From Carallia brachiata (taxonomy: Eukaryota > Streptophyta > Magnoliopsida > Malpighiales > Rhizophoraceae): a stretch of DNA of 64,000 nt. Made by a program: the position numbers and the translations under genes. Positions 25,160-38,000 of the stretch are shown one piece after another; position 1 is the stretch's first letter; each line of letters opens with the position of its first letter. Below the pieces are notes generated by a model. That model did no database searches and was not told the DNA's origin. It saw only the letters and a list, made by a program, of their open reading frames with translations. The stretch spans positions 124,001 through 188,000 of the forward strand of contig JADCRB010000035.1 of NCBI GenBank assembly GCA_021464245.1, written 5' to 3'.

Positions 25160-26814
25160 TCAGTTCTTTGAAAGCAGACCATCATGGAGCCAACTTCTCA
25201 TGATTGAAAAGGCCTGCTCTGCATCGTTATCTTCCTCAGGAGAGATGGGCCGATGGGCAAAGCCGTGACCCCTCCCCTTGAAAATCACAACCCTTGACCC
25301 ATTGCCAATGCTCTTCTCAATATCATGCAACACTCTAACCTCACAAAGTGGGTCGTTGTCCCCTGAAATAAGCAGGACAGGAACTTGTACATTGGATGCT
25401 ATCGAGGGATCCATCCTCGTGCCATAAAAGGAGACCCCAACCCCAAAACGAGCTCCCTGATCTCTAGACAGCACCTCAATCACTCTGCCTCCCCCAAAGC
25501 AAAACCCAATTATGCCAAGCTTCTTTGAGATTCCTGCGGCCATGAATTCATCAGCCATCCATCCTGCTGATGCATCAATGTCTTTTGCAACCCTCCAGGG
25601 TTCTTGTTTCGCCAGCCATTCATCAAACATAGTCATCGAGCGGTCCCTTGTCCACGGGTCCCCAAGAAATAAGTCCGGAACCAATACGCTGCAGCAATGT
25701 GTGTATATCACCGAGTGCAGAGAAATTGATCAAAATATAGGACGAGGGAAAACATCAGAAAAGATTGTCCATAAGAATACATCTAATTAGCTGTCCAGAT
25801 AAATTGAAGGAAAAGCAAGCATACTTGAAGCCATTACAGGCAATGCGATAGGCAAAGTCCCTTGTAGAAGAATCTTCAAACCCGTAAATATCAGACAAGA
25901 GTAAGATTCCAGTTCCATTGTTGTTTTTCGCCTTGAACAAGTAAGCACTGATGCTATCATCACCCTCTCCCCTATTGAAACTTCTGCTCCACTGACTAAC
26001 TCGCATGACTCGTCGTCATTTACATCGTCTTCAACTTCTAACAGACTACAGGAAACTCTGCGGGGAGTAACCTTTACTAGTGATCTTTGAGGATTTGAAC
26101 CCCATTTTCTCTGAACGTAAACTTTTTTGAATCTCTGAACAAAAACTGAAGCTTTACAGTCAGGATTTGCACAGTGTTAACGAGATATATAAAGGTGATA
26201 GAAAATCCGCGACCTTGTAGCAGTATTTTCAAGCAAAAGTTTTGCATTTGTACTTTCCTAATTAATGAAGTCAGTGACATTCAGCTATGAATTCCCGTTC
26301 ACAGGAAAATTTTGAACTACGCTGGGCAAATTCATCAAAAAAACACTAATCTTTCTGCATGTAAAGATAAAATCCTCCAACATAATTTATCTTTCCTTGG
26401 TCTTAAAATGGGAAACAGGCGGTGCCACACAATTTTGTTAGGAATATTACAACTCTATATTAAAAAAAGATATGAAAAAACTAAATAATTACGAACACAT
26501 ACCGCATCTTACGTACCTAGACCCTCAATTTCTCACACGAATCCGAGCCCCATAAATGGTCACGCCATACAAGTGGTGGTGATAATCTTTCCAGTAAGGG
26601 TAAAATTAAACTATAGAGGTCAAATTTATAACCCAAAACAAGAAAATATTAATCATGAAAAGACATTAGGAAAGAAGAGCATTGAACTTACAGAAGAATA
26701 ACCATAAAAAGAGGAAGGCGCGAAGAGGGATTGAAGCTGGCGGCGGAGAACAGACTTTCTGGCGGTTGTGGTGGTAAATGGGAATGTAAAAGAGAGGGCC
26801 GAGGCTACACCCAT
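25160..26814 (-). CDS. Dienelactone hydrolase family protein, plastid-targeted, one frame break
   Basis: Alpha/beta hydrolase of the carboxymethylenebutenolidase-homologue family; the plant substrate is unknown. Exons on the minus strand: 26814-26692 (41 residues, Ser/Thr/Arg-rich, likely chloroplast transit peptide), 26071-25825 and 25688-25160. The catalytic triad is visible: Cys in GFCFGGGR, Asp in GDNDPL and His in GRGHGFAHR. The core starts with LLLSDIYGFED and VLVPDLFLGDPW. Exon 2 is 247 nt, one short of what the flanking frames need. The frame moves from ELVSGAEVSIG to GDDSISAYLFKAK near 25968-25977 (GGGGAGAGGG in sense). One missing G, or two extra bases in the GAGAG stretch, would explain it. 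With one base restored the protein is about 299 residues, a normal length. Resembles Arabidopsis At1g35420 from memory. Confidence 0.88.
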
Positions 26815-29410
26815 CTCGCTCGAACCTCTGTAGGTATTTTAGTTAAGCTATTTCGCTAGAGCTCAAAGTTGGCAACTGAGCAAAAGAAGTCAGCGCTACC
26901 ATCAGTTGACAGGTGGATCAAAATATCACGCTCAAACCACATTAGATATTTATTGCATTGAGGTGGGGTTCATGACTAATATCAGCCTCATAAATTTCGT
27001 TTACGATAAGGTGCGAATCAGTTCCTAGGGTATGGGTTGTTTCTTTAATTAGATATGTAAATAATGGAAAAAAAAAAATTCTTGTATCACGTCAAAGTCC
27101 AAATTATATATCACGAACTATGGCTGAATGAAGAAAGTTATGCTCGCATCAGATAATACTCGATAGTGAGCCTTAGTTTTGTAAGAGAGATTAAATGAGA
27201 ATAGTAACATGTGATCTCAATGTCAATTCGAACATACAATTACTTATATATTGACAATATTTATTTTTTGCTATTAAAAGAAAAATTATAGTCTCGAGAA
27301 CAATTTGGGTTTCTTGCACTCAAAGTCAACTATTATGGTGGGTTTGGTGTGAGGAAATTTAATAAAAAAATGATTGAAAGCTTTTAGTTAAAAAATGTTT
27401 GTACTATGTTTGTATATATTTTTCATATTTTTTTCATAATTTTCTCATCAATTTAAATAATAAAATTTTAATTTTTTTTCATAAATTACTATTAAATTTT
27501 TTAATAATTTTTTTCTCATAATTTTCTTATCAATTAAAATATTTTTTTATTTCAATTTTTTTTCTCACAATTTTTTAACAACCTAAATATAGCATTAGTG
27601 ATATTACCTAAGTCTTATTCTAATTATTGTTTTTCGTAATCTTCCGGTCTCTTTAAAAAGAAAAAAAAAAAACAAACAAACAAACAAACAGTTCAAATTG
27701 ACGTAATGAAATTTGAAAAGCTAGATGTGGGCAAGTGGCCCCCTCTCCCCCGATCTATTTCTGTGTTTTGGAACAACCGCAAAAAGCACCCGATCTAGAC
27801 GCGAAAGAAGCAAACAGAACAACGAAAAAAATGACACCAAAAACTCAAAATCTTACAGCAATGGTTCATCGTCAATCATCAAGCTAATGTGTATATTACT
27901 TTATTAGATACTTATTAACCTTATTTTAACCAATATTTTTAATTTTATTCTTTTTTTATGTGATAAAATTTATTTATTATTTTATATTATATAATAAATA
28001 GAATATACTTAAAATTAAAAAAACGATAAAATGAATTTGTGTGAAGTGAGAGGAAGAATAAGTTATATGCACAAAAAATAAATAAAAATGACAATCACCT
28101 CTCTTTACATTGATTTAGGTTTGAGCATTTTTACCGTCGTCATTCCTAAATAATGAGAGATTTATATTGAGAGCACGTTGTTAAGTTTTAGATTCATTAA
28201 TATAACATTTCAGTCGGACATACAAGAAAGTTACTCGAGTTAAATAGTATTTTAATATAGATAATCCTTAAAAAAGTTAAATAAAAATATTAACAATTGA
28301 TCATAAATTCAATCCACAAGAATGATACCTAACATTCTTCTGATGCTCTATAGCTTGAAAAACATTATGTTGGGGAGAAAAACAAAAGAACGAAGAAAAA
28401 GAAAGGAAAAAAAAAAAAGTTAAAGTTGGTGTTATAGATATTTCTAAAGATGGGAGAGAAAACATTGGAAAATAAAAAAAAACTTTCCCTCTTAATTCAT
28501 TAAATACATTTTTTCCAAAATTGCGGTAAAAATCATTTTGTTCGGACTTCATTAATTAAATAACTAATTTGCTTACATTATTTTTTTTTATTATCACTTA
28601 TCATCGATTTTAGTATCAAAAATTATTTTATTCAGAAAATATAAAAAAAGAAAAAATATTTATCATTATGCACATAACAATTAATTACGAATTATAACTG
28701 TAATCAAAACCAACAAAAAGAAAGTGATGGATGGGGGTTGGTTTGATATATCTGAAAAATTGTCTAGGCACTCAATTATAAACTCGTATCCGACACCTAA
28801 TAAATTTAAATGGTTGAAGATATATTAAATATAAAAAATAAATAAATTATTAATTAAATTAAATAATTTTTATATACATTGAACGTATTTGTATAATTTT
28901 ATTTTTAATATATATATTTAAAACAAGTTGGCCTGGCCGGTTTGATTTGAATTGAAACCCAAAAGGAAAAAAATCTTGAAAAGTGGAAAGCACCGACTTG
29001 GTCCGCACGGTTAACAATCAGTCATGGTCACGGGATGCGCGACTGCGGGGACGACCAGAAATAAACGAGAGGCGGACACATCACATAAAAATGTCCGGCT
29101 TCGAATTCTCCGCCTTCAACTCTCTTCGCCCTTTCCTGACATTCTTTTGTCGTCCTAACGTTGTCAACGCCGTGTTTGCTGCCAGAACAAACAATTCCTT
29201 AGCAATTCTTTAAAGCTCCAAAACCTTAATTTCGCCCACGTTCCTGCTTTGATTCTGTTTTTTTTTGTTTGTCTCTTGTTCTTTTTCTTTGCGCATTCTT
29301 TCAATCTGGATCGTGAAACAACGGATTCGCCGGCGGCAGAGCGGAATTAAAGATCCGGAGAGGGCTTTTTTCGCTACTCAACGCCACTTTGGTTTGAGAC
29401 TTGAATAAAA
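26815..29410. other. Intergenic region with repeats; 5' flank of both neighbours
   Basis: R1-family repeats lie at about 27135-27275 and 28150-28330. An AT-rich MITE-like block occupies about 27336-27600 (TGGGTTTGGTGTGAGGAAAT at one end, and a TAAATATAGC-type end). The last 400 bases are GC-richer and are the promoter and leader of the alpha/beta hydrolase. A short open frame at about 29091-29213 is probably leader sequence or chance. Confidence 0.5.
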
Positions 29411-32400
29411 ATGGCTGTGATCTCGAACTTCACGCCCGCGCTCTGCGGTCAATTGCGCGGTGAAATAGCCGTCCACAACGCCGAAATCAGGCTGAGTTTT
29501 GGTCCGATTCCAGGATCTTGACGCCGTCTCAGGTAAATTTTCAGTTCACATTGAGCTTTTCTTTCTTCCCCCCGGAAGTTCTGAACTTTTAGGTTCTGGG
29601 GTTTCTTGCAGATTTTTTTTCTTGTTTTTTGAATGTTTGCATTTGGGCTAATGTGTTAATCAAAACTTCTTATTAATCATGATTGTAGAATAATGCATTG
29701 AGAATCTCTCGGTTAGCCCTTTGTTCCTCCAGCAGAGCAACGAAAGATCAAAGGATACGTATGGCGTTAGTAGATGAGAAGCCAGCTTATGGCAGAGCAG
29801 TAGCAGAGCGGTCCGGCTCCTGGTAATGAAATTTTCTTTTTCTTTTTTTTTTTTCAGTCTACAAAAATTTGGGGGCGGGGGTGTCCCCATCTCAGGGTCA
29901 GAAAGCGTCTACAGACATTAGTTTATGGCAGTGTATTGTTTCTTCTTGCAAACACTTGCACAATCATTCTGTTTTATCCACCATACAAATCTTTGAATAT
30001 TGCTTTGAACTCCGATTTAGTAAATGCTAACTTTTTTATTCTTCTCTGCAGGCCTATGAACTTGTTCAAGGATCACTTGTAAGTTTAATATTCCCTGTTA
30101 TGTCCTTTGCAATGAATTCTAAGAACTGGCATTTGCAATATTTAGTCAATTTTTAATTTCTGTAGGAAAATTGTATTCACTCTAACTTCTTGCAATAGCT
30201 GCATTATTCTTTCAAGAATACTCTTAACTTGCTGGGAATGAATGCATTAAACTGTTAAGGGGAGAATTTGTGTTATGTAAAACTATGTGGTAAACAGGTA
30301 AATTGGGCTTCTGCAATGGACAAGTCAGTACCAGATCCTCCAACGGCTGTGCTTCTGCATGGAATTCTTGGTAGCCGGAAAAACTGGGGTAGGCACCCTT
30401 GTCATAGTTTTTTTTCTTTTTCATGCAGACTTTTTACCAAAAACTTAATTCTAGTTATTCTTTTAGTGTTTGATGTCAACTCAATGATTAATTTCACTGT
30501 TTTGCATATTGAGGGCTGATACTCATTCTACAATCGCCTTGTTGTTGTTCTGCACTAGGTACACATGTGCAGTTATTTGTGTTCTCAAGTTTCATTGTTT
30601 TTATTTGAATTTCTGTTGTTTGTAAGAGCGAAGGAATATGCCTCAACCAAGTGCTGTTTTATTTTTAGAATGAGGGGAAAAAGGATTTGGGGCCTGATGA
30701 GGTTATGCTAGCTTCTCTGGTTTCTGAAATTCACAGAGGATTTCTTTGCCAGTTATAATCGAGGATTAGGGGCTTTGACTAATTGGTTTTTATGTCTCCT
30801 TTTCATTGTTGCCCTGCTTTTTAGTGGATGGATTCAAAACTTTATTTCTGTATCTGTCATGGCCTGGACATATCCTAAGCTCAATTAAACCAGTGATTAT
30901 CTTCACTCTTGAATTTTAGGGAAAAATGAACTGAAGCCCATAAAATTGATGTTATTTTGCATGGCTTTGACATTTTTTTTCAATTTTTATGCTGCTCATT
31001 TTTTTCGAGTGAATGTCTTATTTTTTCAGGTGCAGACTCTTGCTGGGCTATTTTTTTATGTGTTGTCAATGCCTGTTTGCCTTGAACTTTTGCTTGGCAG
31101 AGAGGAACTGGTGTAGGCTTCTGTTAATAGTTTTTAGAATATTGCAGGCTCTTTTGCTAGGAGACTAGCTAAGGAATTCCCGATGTGGCAGGTACTGTTC
31201 AATGAATTTATCGCCTTTGTGTGTTTTGTGATAAAAAGTTTGAAATTCTTTGTCTAGCTATTTGTGTTGACTTGACTTGCTGTCTCTTTCTACACCTTTT
31301 TTTTCCTTTCTTGGTTTCTCCTCTATCAAGTTTCAGTATGAAGAAGATTGCTAATATTCTTTTGTGCATCCACATGAATGTTAACTGTTGTTGACTTCTA
31401 TGTGGCTTCAGTTTCTTTTGGTAGACTTGCGATGCCATGGAGATTCAGCTACAATCAAGAAGATAGGGCCCCACACGGTTGCCTCAACAGCTTTTGATGT
31501 TTTGAAGCTTGTGCGTACACCTTTTGAGCAATAACTGTCAGCTTCATGTATGAGTGTGATAATTCTTATGCGGTTCTAGAACATTGAGATAAATACATCC
31601 TTAAAACTAAACTAGGAAAATTAAAATATTCCTAACCAGGATTGCGTATTCTAGAACTAGTGGCTACTCTCCACTCTCCAGTAAGCTTTGATGAATATTC
31701 CTTTTTATTTTTACCTTCGGCAGATGATTTTTTTTCCTTTGTACTTTTGGCTGAACAGGTAGCAAAACTTAGAATAACACCTCGAGTTTTAATTGGTCAC
31801 AGTTTTGGAGGAAAAGGTACTTGTTGCTTTTGAAGTGCAATATACATAGATACTGGAGGACATTATGTGACAGTTTACATTATTTCAGATGACTCAAGTG
31901 CTTACAGTGCTCCCTAATTACACATGCAGTTGTCCTGAGCATGGTGGAACAAGCTGCTAAGCCTCTTGCACGACCTGTCAGAGTAAGAATCTTATCTGCT
32001 CAATATTTTTAATATTGTTTAGGAATTTGGAACTAGTTTATTATTTCAGGTGTCTGGTTGTTAATTCATTTCAATGTCTAAGGGTCTTGGGAATTTAGAC
32101 AAAAAGTCTTGAGTTTACGAGCTTCTAGATTTTATGTGGTTTAGTGATTTTGCATGGTAGTTGTTGATAGTACTCCTAAGGATGCTTATTTCATTTGAGG
32201 CTTTTAGTGATAATGTGTGCCTATAAATAGGCCTCTTGCTTACTTGGCAGACTAGTTATTTATTGGATAGATTTTAAGCTGTCTGCTATGCTATTCCTTT
32301 TCTTCATGTTTGTATGAGTTCTCCCCCTTTCCTTTCTTCCTTGGAGATTTTTCCTTTCCTCCTTGCTTCCCCTATTTCCTCTATCTTTTGCACTTGGTTC

Positions 32401-35071
32401 TATGTCACACTTCTTGCTACAGGTTTGGGTACTTGATGCTACTCCAGGAAAAGTTAGAGCTGGTGGAGATGGGGAGGACCATCCAGCAGAACTAATACGT
32501 TTTTTAAGGAAATTGCCAAAGGAGGTAAGATTTGGCTTGTACTAAGTCCTCCTTTGCTTTATTGGTATGCCAGTCGTGCTAATGTAACAGTTAATGCCTG
32601 TCATGTGGGATTAATATACGTTAAGCAGCATTGATAGGATAGATTGAGCAATGTAAAAGATTTTTACTCAAAAGGGATCAACCTATTTTAATTTGATTTC
32701 ATGACTTTAGCAGAACAATTGTGAGATCTGCTATAGCGTAATGTCTAAAATTCAAAGGTTCAGTTATCCTAATCTTTACCTTTTGTGATGAAACCATTCC
32801 ACCTAAAAGCTTAAGCTTTTAAGCTTTTAGGTGAGACCCAAGATATGAATCATATATTATACTTCAACATGCTCCCTCACGCGAAAGTCCAACTCACTTG
32901 GGTTAGAAGCGTGGACAAACTTGGCTCACTTGGCCCTAAAGTATGAACAAACCGGAAATTCATAATTAATTCGCAATTACAACGGGATTCGAACTCATGA
33001 TCACCAGGTCATGAAGGCTCTGATACCATGTCATGACCTAAAAGCTTAAACTTTTAGGTGAGACTGAGGATATGGATCATATTATAATACTTCAACACTT
33101 TTATTCTGTTTTCTAGCGTGGTCAGATCTAACCAAGTAAAACAAGGCTCCAATATGTAACTATGATTTGGAACTTCTTTCTCATGATATCGTCATTGTTG
33201 GGATATGTAAACATGGTTATAGTGATATAGAAAACAAGTTGAACTGGACAATAGGAGATTAATTATTCAATGCTGAGCAAGCTGAAGTCATTAGTGTAAC
33301 ATACATATAAGTTCAGTGATTTGATCCAAACAAATTAAAAGATTGTTGACCTAAGTTGAAATGTGCCAAATTCAGTGATGAACAAAATTATTTACCCTGT
33401 GGTATATATGTGTCTTTTTTAATATTTAAATTTGTTTTTTCTTCTTGGCATTAGTTTTCATTTCTGGCATGATTCTGAGTACTGTATTATCTTTCTTTAA
33501 GGAAGGTCTCCTCAAAGCAAGAGGTTGTGAATGCTCTTCTTCAAGAAGGATTTTCTAAGGATGTTGCACAGGCATGTTTCAAAACCCTAGTACTCCTTTT
33601 ATTTATATTCATATGCTAGTAATTTAGTTGCATTCTCGGGATTTGGCATGTTGCTTAATGTCATTAACTTCAACATGAGAACCGAAGTTTGCTATCCTAG
33701 ATAAATTTTCTTTCACAAAATCAGCAGTTTGTGGATTTGGCTAAACCACAGGCGCACTAGAGCATCTTATCTGAAATGAATGGAGTTCAAATAGACTAGT
33801 TGTCTTGCACCCCAACCCCCACCTTGTCAATGAATGCTTGTTACCTTCCCAGAGAAGGCTCAACTTTCCAGTCTTCTCGCTTAATTGGTCTGTTGATATG
33901 TTCTCTTTGGGAGCCGTGGGGAGATATCACTTAATTAATGTGCACCTTTTATTGTCATAACGTATCAGATTACCGTAAGATCTTGTACAGCTCCACAGCA
34001 GCATCAATTGCTGACTCTTGGGCTTTTGTTTACTCTTCGGTGCATGTCAGTATTTGAATTTGATTGGTTAGTCAGTATGCTGACTTATAAACTGATCCTT
34101 TGTCTGCTGGCTACTTTGCTTTCTCTTTAGTGACTGCTCTCTTTCTTTATGCCAAAACTTTTTATCACATATTAACAATTATAATGCCTAAAGGCACTGA
34201 ATTCCAAGCTTTTGCTTTCAGTGGGTTGTAACTAATCTGCGACCAAATGACCCCCTTGGTTCACCTTTATCAAGGTTCTCGTGGGTGTTCAACCTCGATG
34301 GAATTGCTGAAATGTACCAGTCATATGAAGAAAAAATTTATGGTAATTGAAGCTGGTTATGGAGTTGATTATGGCAGTAAATTTTCTTTTATTTGTGTGA
34401 ATGCGAGCTGAAATGTGCATTATACTATAGGAAATTTGTTGAAAATTTGCCTCGAGGTGTGCATGTTAACTTTCTAAAGGCAGAAAGGAGCTTGCACCGA
34501 TGGGCCCTTGAAGATCTTCAAAGAATCCATGCTGCAGAAGACCTAGCTGCTGAGGAAGGAGGTGGAGTTGAAATGCATGTCCTAGAAGATGCTGGTCACT
34601 GGGTATGTGCCTTCTGTTGCTTTTAATATTTGCGGTTCCACTGAGGCACACTGTAATTTCTGTTTAATGTTCGGCTAATTTCTCTCTGACATTTGTCTCA
34701 AAAAAAAAAAAAAATGTCTCTGACATTCCCTTTGGTCTGCCAATCTCCTTCCAATTTAAATTTGTAGGATTTGCTCCGGCATTTTTTTTTTTTGTTGTAC
34801 CGAATAGATGGAATGTAAAACTCATGACCCTTGGTATGAGAGCATTTAAACATTTTGCTTGTAGTTGGGACGGCATTGAGACAGATTATGGCGACTTGTG
34901 TACTGATTTGGGAGTGTTATAAGCATGACCTATGCGTTGGGGTGTCATTCTTTTATCAGTATTCTTTCCAAGAGATTTCATATTGTTGGCATACTTTGAC
35001 AGGTACATACCGATAACCCAGACGGACTCTTCAGAATTCTTTCACCTTCATTCCAGGGACTCAAAGCCTGA
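29411..35071 (+). CDS. Plastid-type alpha/beta hydrolase (ABHD11/YbfF-like), frame breaks in three exons
   Basis: Predicted serine hydrolase; the substrate is unknown. Exons: 29411-29532, 29689-29822, 30052-30078, 30298-30388, 31148-31191, 31412-31510, 31759-31816, 31930-31982, 32423-32524, 33506-33571, 34222-34342, 34431-34602 and 35003-35071. The oxyanion-type motif LLHGILGSRKNW, nucleophile elbow GHSFGGK (Ser) and C-terminal His in DAGHWVHTDNP are present. Intron 10 has a GC donor (CAG|GCATGT). Three single-base deletions are inferred. In exon 1 the ATG frame ends in PIPGS-stop while the downstream frame reads SDSRILTPSQ. At the end of exon 2, GGCTCCTG would need one base more to join AYELVQGSL. 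At the end of exon 11, the A6 run about 34332-34337 would need seven A to join KFVENLP. With these the protein is about 386 residues, close to what I recall for Arabidopsis At4g10030. Confidence 0.88.
32785..33097 (-). mobile_element. TRIM (miniature LTR retrotransposon) in hydrolase intron 9
   Basis: Read on the minus strand: 5' LTR 33097-33029 (starts TGTTGAAGTATTATAATATG, ends GGTCATGACA), directly followed by a primer-binding site TGGTATCAGAGC (33028-33017) complementary to the 3' end of initiator-Met tRNA. A non-coding internal part of about 130 bp follows, then a purine-rich tract GCGTGAGGGAGCA (about 32882-32870), then a second LTR 32869-32786 that starts TGTTGAAGTATAATATATGA. The flanks carry a 5-bp direct repeat CTTTT (32780-32784 and 33098-33102). 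The LTRs are 69 and about 84 bp and have diverged, the left one having a HindIII-like duplication (AAGCTT repeats). It lies antisense in the intron between exons 9 and 10. Confidence 0.8.
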
Positions 35072-38000
35072 ATTGAATATGCTTATTTCTCAGCATGGAC
35101 ATAATGGTCAAAAGTTACATGTATTTATTGTATTGTTGGTCTGTATCATTGTTCATTGTGATTGTTTTTGGTTCTTTCATTTCAACATGTGATGGACTCA
35201 TTTTTGGACTTCTGCTCATCCGACTTGAACACGACAAGAAGTAAATGTGATTGAGAATTTTGGCTATTTCTACTGCGTGAGAATGCAATTATAGTTTCTC
35301 AGGTACGCTAGCATATTTTCGATCAAAAAAGAAAAAAGGGTAGGCTAGTAACTTAACAAGACCGGAGACGGGGGCGCCTAAATAAGGGCCCGCCTCAGTC
35401 GTAGAACCAAAACGTCAGTCGAGTTTGAACACAAAGACAGGCGGCGACGGTGGGTCTCACGCCCCAAAACTGTTTTTTTAAAAAAGGATATATAATGTGT
35501 AACAAAATTGTAAAAGTTGGCAACAATTTTTATACAATTTATAACAAGAAGTTGTAAATTATTTAAAGTTGTTTAATATTTACACTTTATTATAAATATT
35601 TTACAAAATTTGTTGTACATATTATACTCGAAAAAAACGAAAAAGTAGCGAGAATCACTGCTAACCTGTACATAAGGGGGGTTGCAATTTAAACATAGGT
35701 AAAAAAAATACAGATGAATATGTAATTAATTAATTTAATTATTTAATAATTTATATTATTTTAATTTTAATTTAATTTTACGTAATCGAATACCTAATTT
35801 TCTTTTAATAAATTAGAAAAACAATAGTGAACGAACTACTAATGAGGGGAAAAAAATAATAACGTGCCATGTCATATGATGATTACGGTCAACAAAAGGA
35901 ACAGCCAACAAGATTAATTTAATTGAATTTCATTACACACATCCGGTCTATGCAATTATAAGTATTTTTTATTTAATCGTAATTAAAAAATATAAAATGA
36001 AAAAAATAATAATAATTTTTATTATTTTTTATTATTACAGTTGTATAAAATATACTTATAATTACACAAATTATATGCGTGTGGAGATCAATATCTGTCC
36101 ATAAACATTTTCCCTAATTTAATTATAAGCAGACAATGAAAGTAGTGATTTGCTTACCTTACTACGTCTTTATTAGCGTTTACAATGCATTTTCTAAATG
36201 AAAAACGACAGCAGGAAGCGGCCCGGAGAGGGCGAGACACCAGTGTTTTTATTTAAAGAAGGCTAATGTCTAAAAAAATTATGATTTTTAAGTAAATTAA
36301 TAAGTATATCATTATTTTGAAAAAATTATAATTTAAAAAGATATACCGGCTTCCACGACGAGTTGAACGGCGGAGACGGCGGTGGGAGGGCCCGATAATA
36401 GTGGGACGAGCGGGAAAGAAGAGAGAGGGGCAACAACCTCAGAGAAAGCAAAAGGCAGTGCTGGTCGCCGGAGTTGCACAGAAGGTTCTTGAATGGCCTC
36501 CAACGACTTGGTGGCTCCCATGGCGAGTATATTAACAGATTTATACTTTTGTCAACAAATAAAAAGAACAAAGGTCTGATTGTGATTGCTGTGTGAATGG
36601 CATGACATTAAATTGGTTGTGATTATTAAGTGGCGGCGCTTCCATCGCCGCCGCAATCAACAGTTTTGCCGACGTTTTTTTCATTTGGCTTCTCACTTCA
36701 TGGTCGACGAGGAGAAAAAGATCCCGAGGTCTGCATTTGCCATTTCGATTTGATTTTGAACATGAACACAAGGAGCTACGCCAGATGAAGACGAGGCGTT
36801 TTTTATTTTGGATTTTGTTTAAAATTTTCCCATTTAGTTCAAGTAAAATGAAATTTTTTGTTATCTTAAATTACTTTTTATGATTTTAATTAAATATGGT
36901 CATTGGATTGAAAAAAGATTGACGGCTAAAAACACGAGGATAGAAGAAGTGTAAATAATGCAATAACAAAGACTATTTTTACAACAACGTTAATTTTTTC
37001 TGTAACAAAAAATAATGTAATAATTTTTATTTCATATTTTATCAATTTTGTTGTAGAAATCAGTAATACCGTTACATTATTGATATTTTTTCTGATCAAT
37101 TTTCTCTGTCCCTACACCCGTATCTCATTGGATTGGGTCATAGGTCTAATAAGTTCAATAATCTTTTCAATATGAGGTGGATTCTACGTGGCCGGCCATG
37201 TCAACGTCAATATCAAGTCACTGCACCGACGTCAATGATTTGTGTCGATTTTAAGAAACGTGGTGATAGATTTATCATAAAAGTAATAAATTTGTTATAA
37301 ATTTTTTTTATAAAATTTAAATTATAATTTTTATAAGTTATGGTATATTTGTTAATTCACATAAATATCATAATTTTTTAAAATATTAACTCTTAAAAAA
37401 ATTAGTGTTTTTAGTGTGTAATAGATTTAAATATAAAAATTTATTAAATTTATGTATATATAAATTAAAGTTTAGGTGTAAAAAACATCATATAATAATT
37501 AAAATCAATTGTTAACGAACTTAACTTTAATATATAACAGATGAATTTCAAAAAAAAGGAAAAGAAAAAAAGGTCCAATGACCGTAACCACACCCGGATA
37601 TCAGGATTCAGGGCTCTTTCTAGATATGATAGCTGCATTTACAAGTCGTTCTAAATGCTAATAAGTGACAGAAAAAAGACGTATTTGAAAAGGCAAAAAT
37701 ACTCTATTAAGTATTTTGTTCGTTTGATTTTCGTTGAATTTAAGAAGATGATAATATAACTTTAACACTTTAACACTTTATTTACTATCCTATTCTTCTA
37801 CTTATAAGAGTAATTTTTTTAAAATAAAAATAATTAATATATTATAAATATATTTATCATCGTATCTGTAACTTATTATATCACTATTTATCAATCAAAC
37901 TATCGTAAGAGTAATTTTCGGTGGCTCAAGCTCCGGTTTTCGTATTTAGCACCCCGGATTTGTCTACAGTCTCGCTGGTCTGACCAGATGATTTCTTAAT

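Noticed and set aside
33017..33028. An intact tRNA-Met gene suggested by GCTCTGATACCA
   Set aside because: No cloverleaf surrounds it; with flanking 69-bp repeats it is the primer-binding site of a TRIM element.
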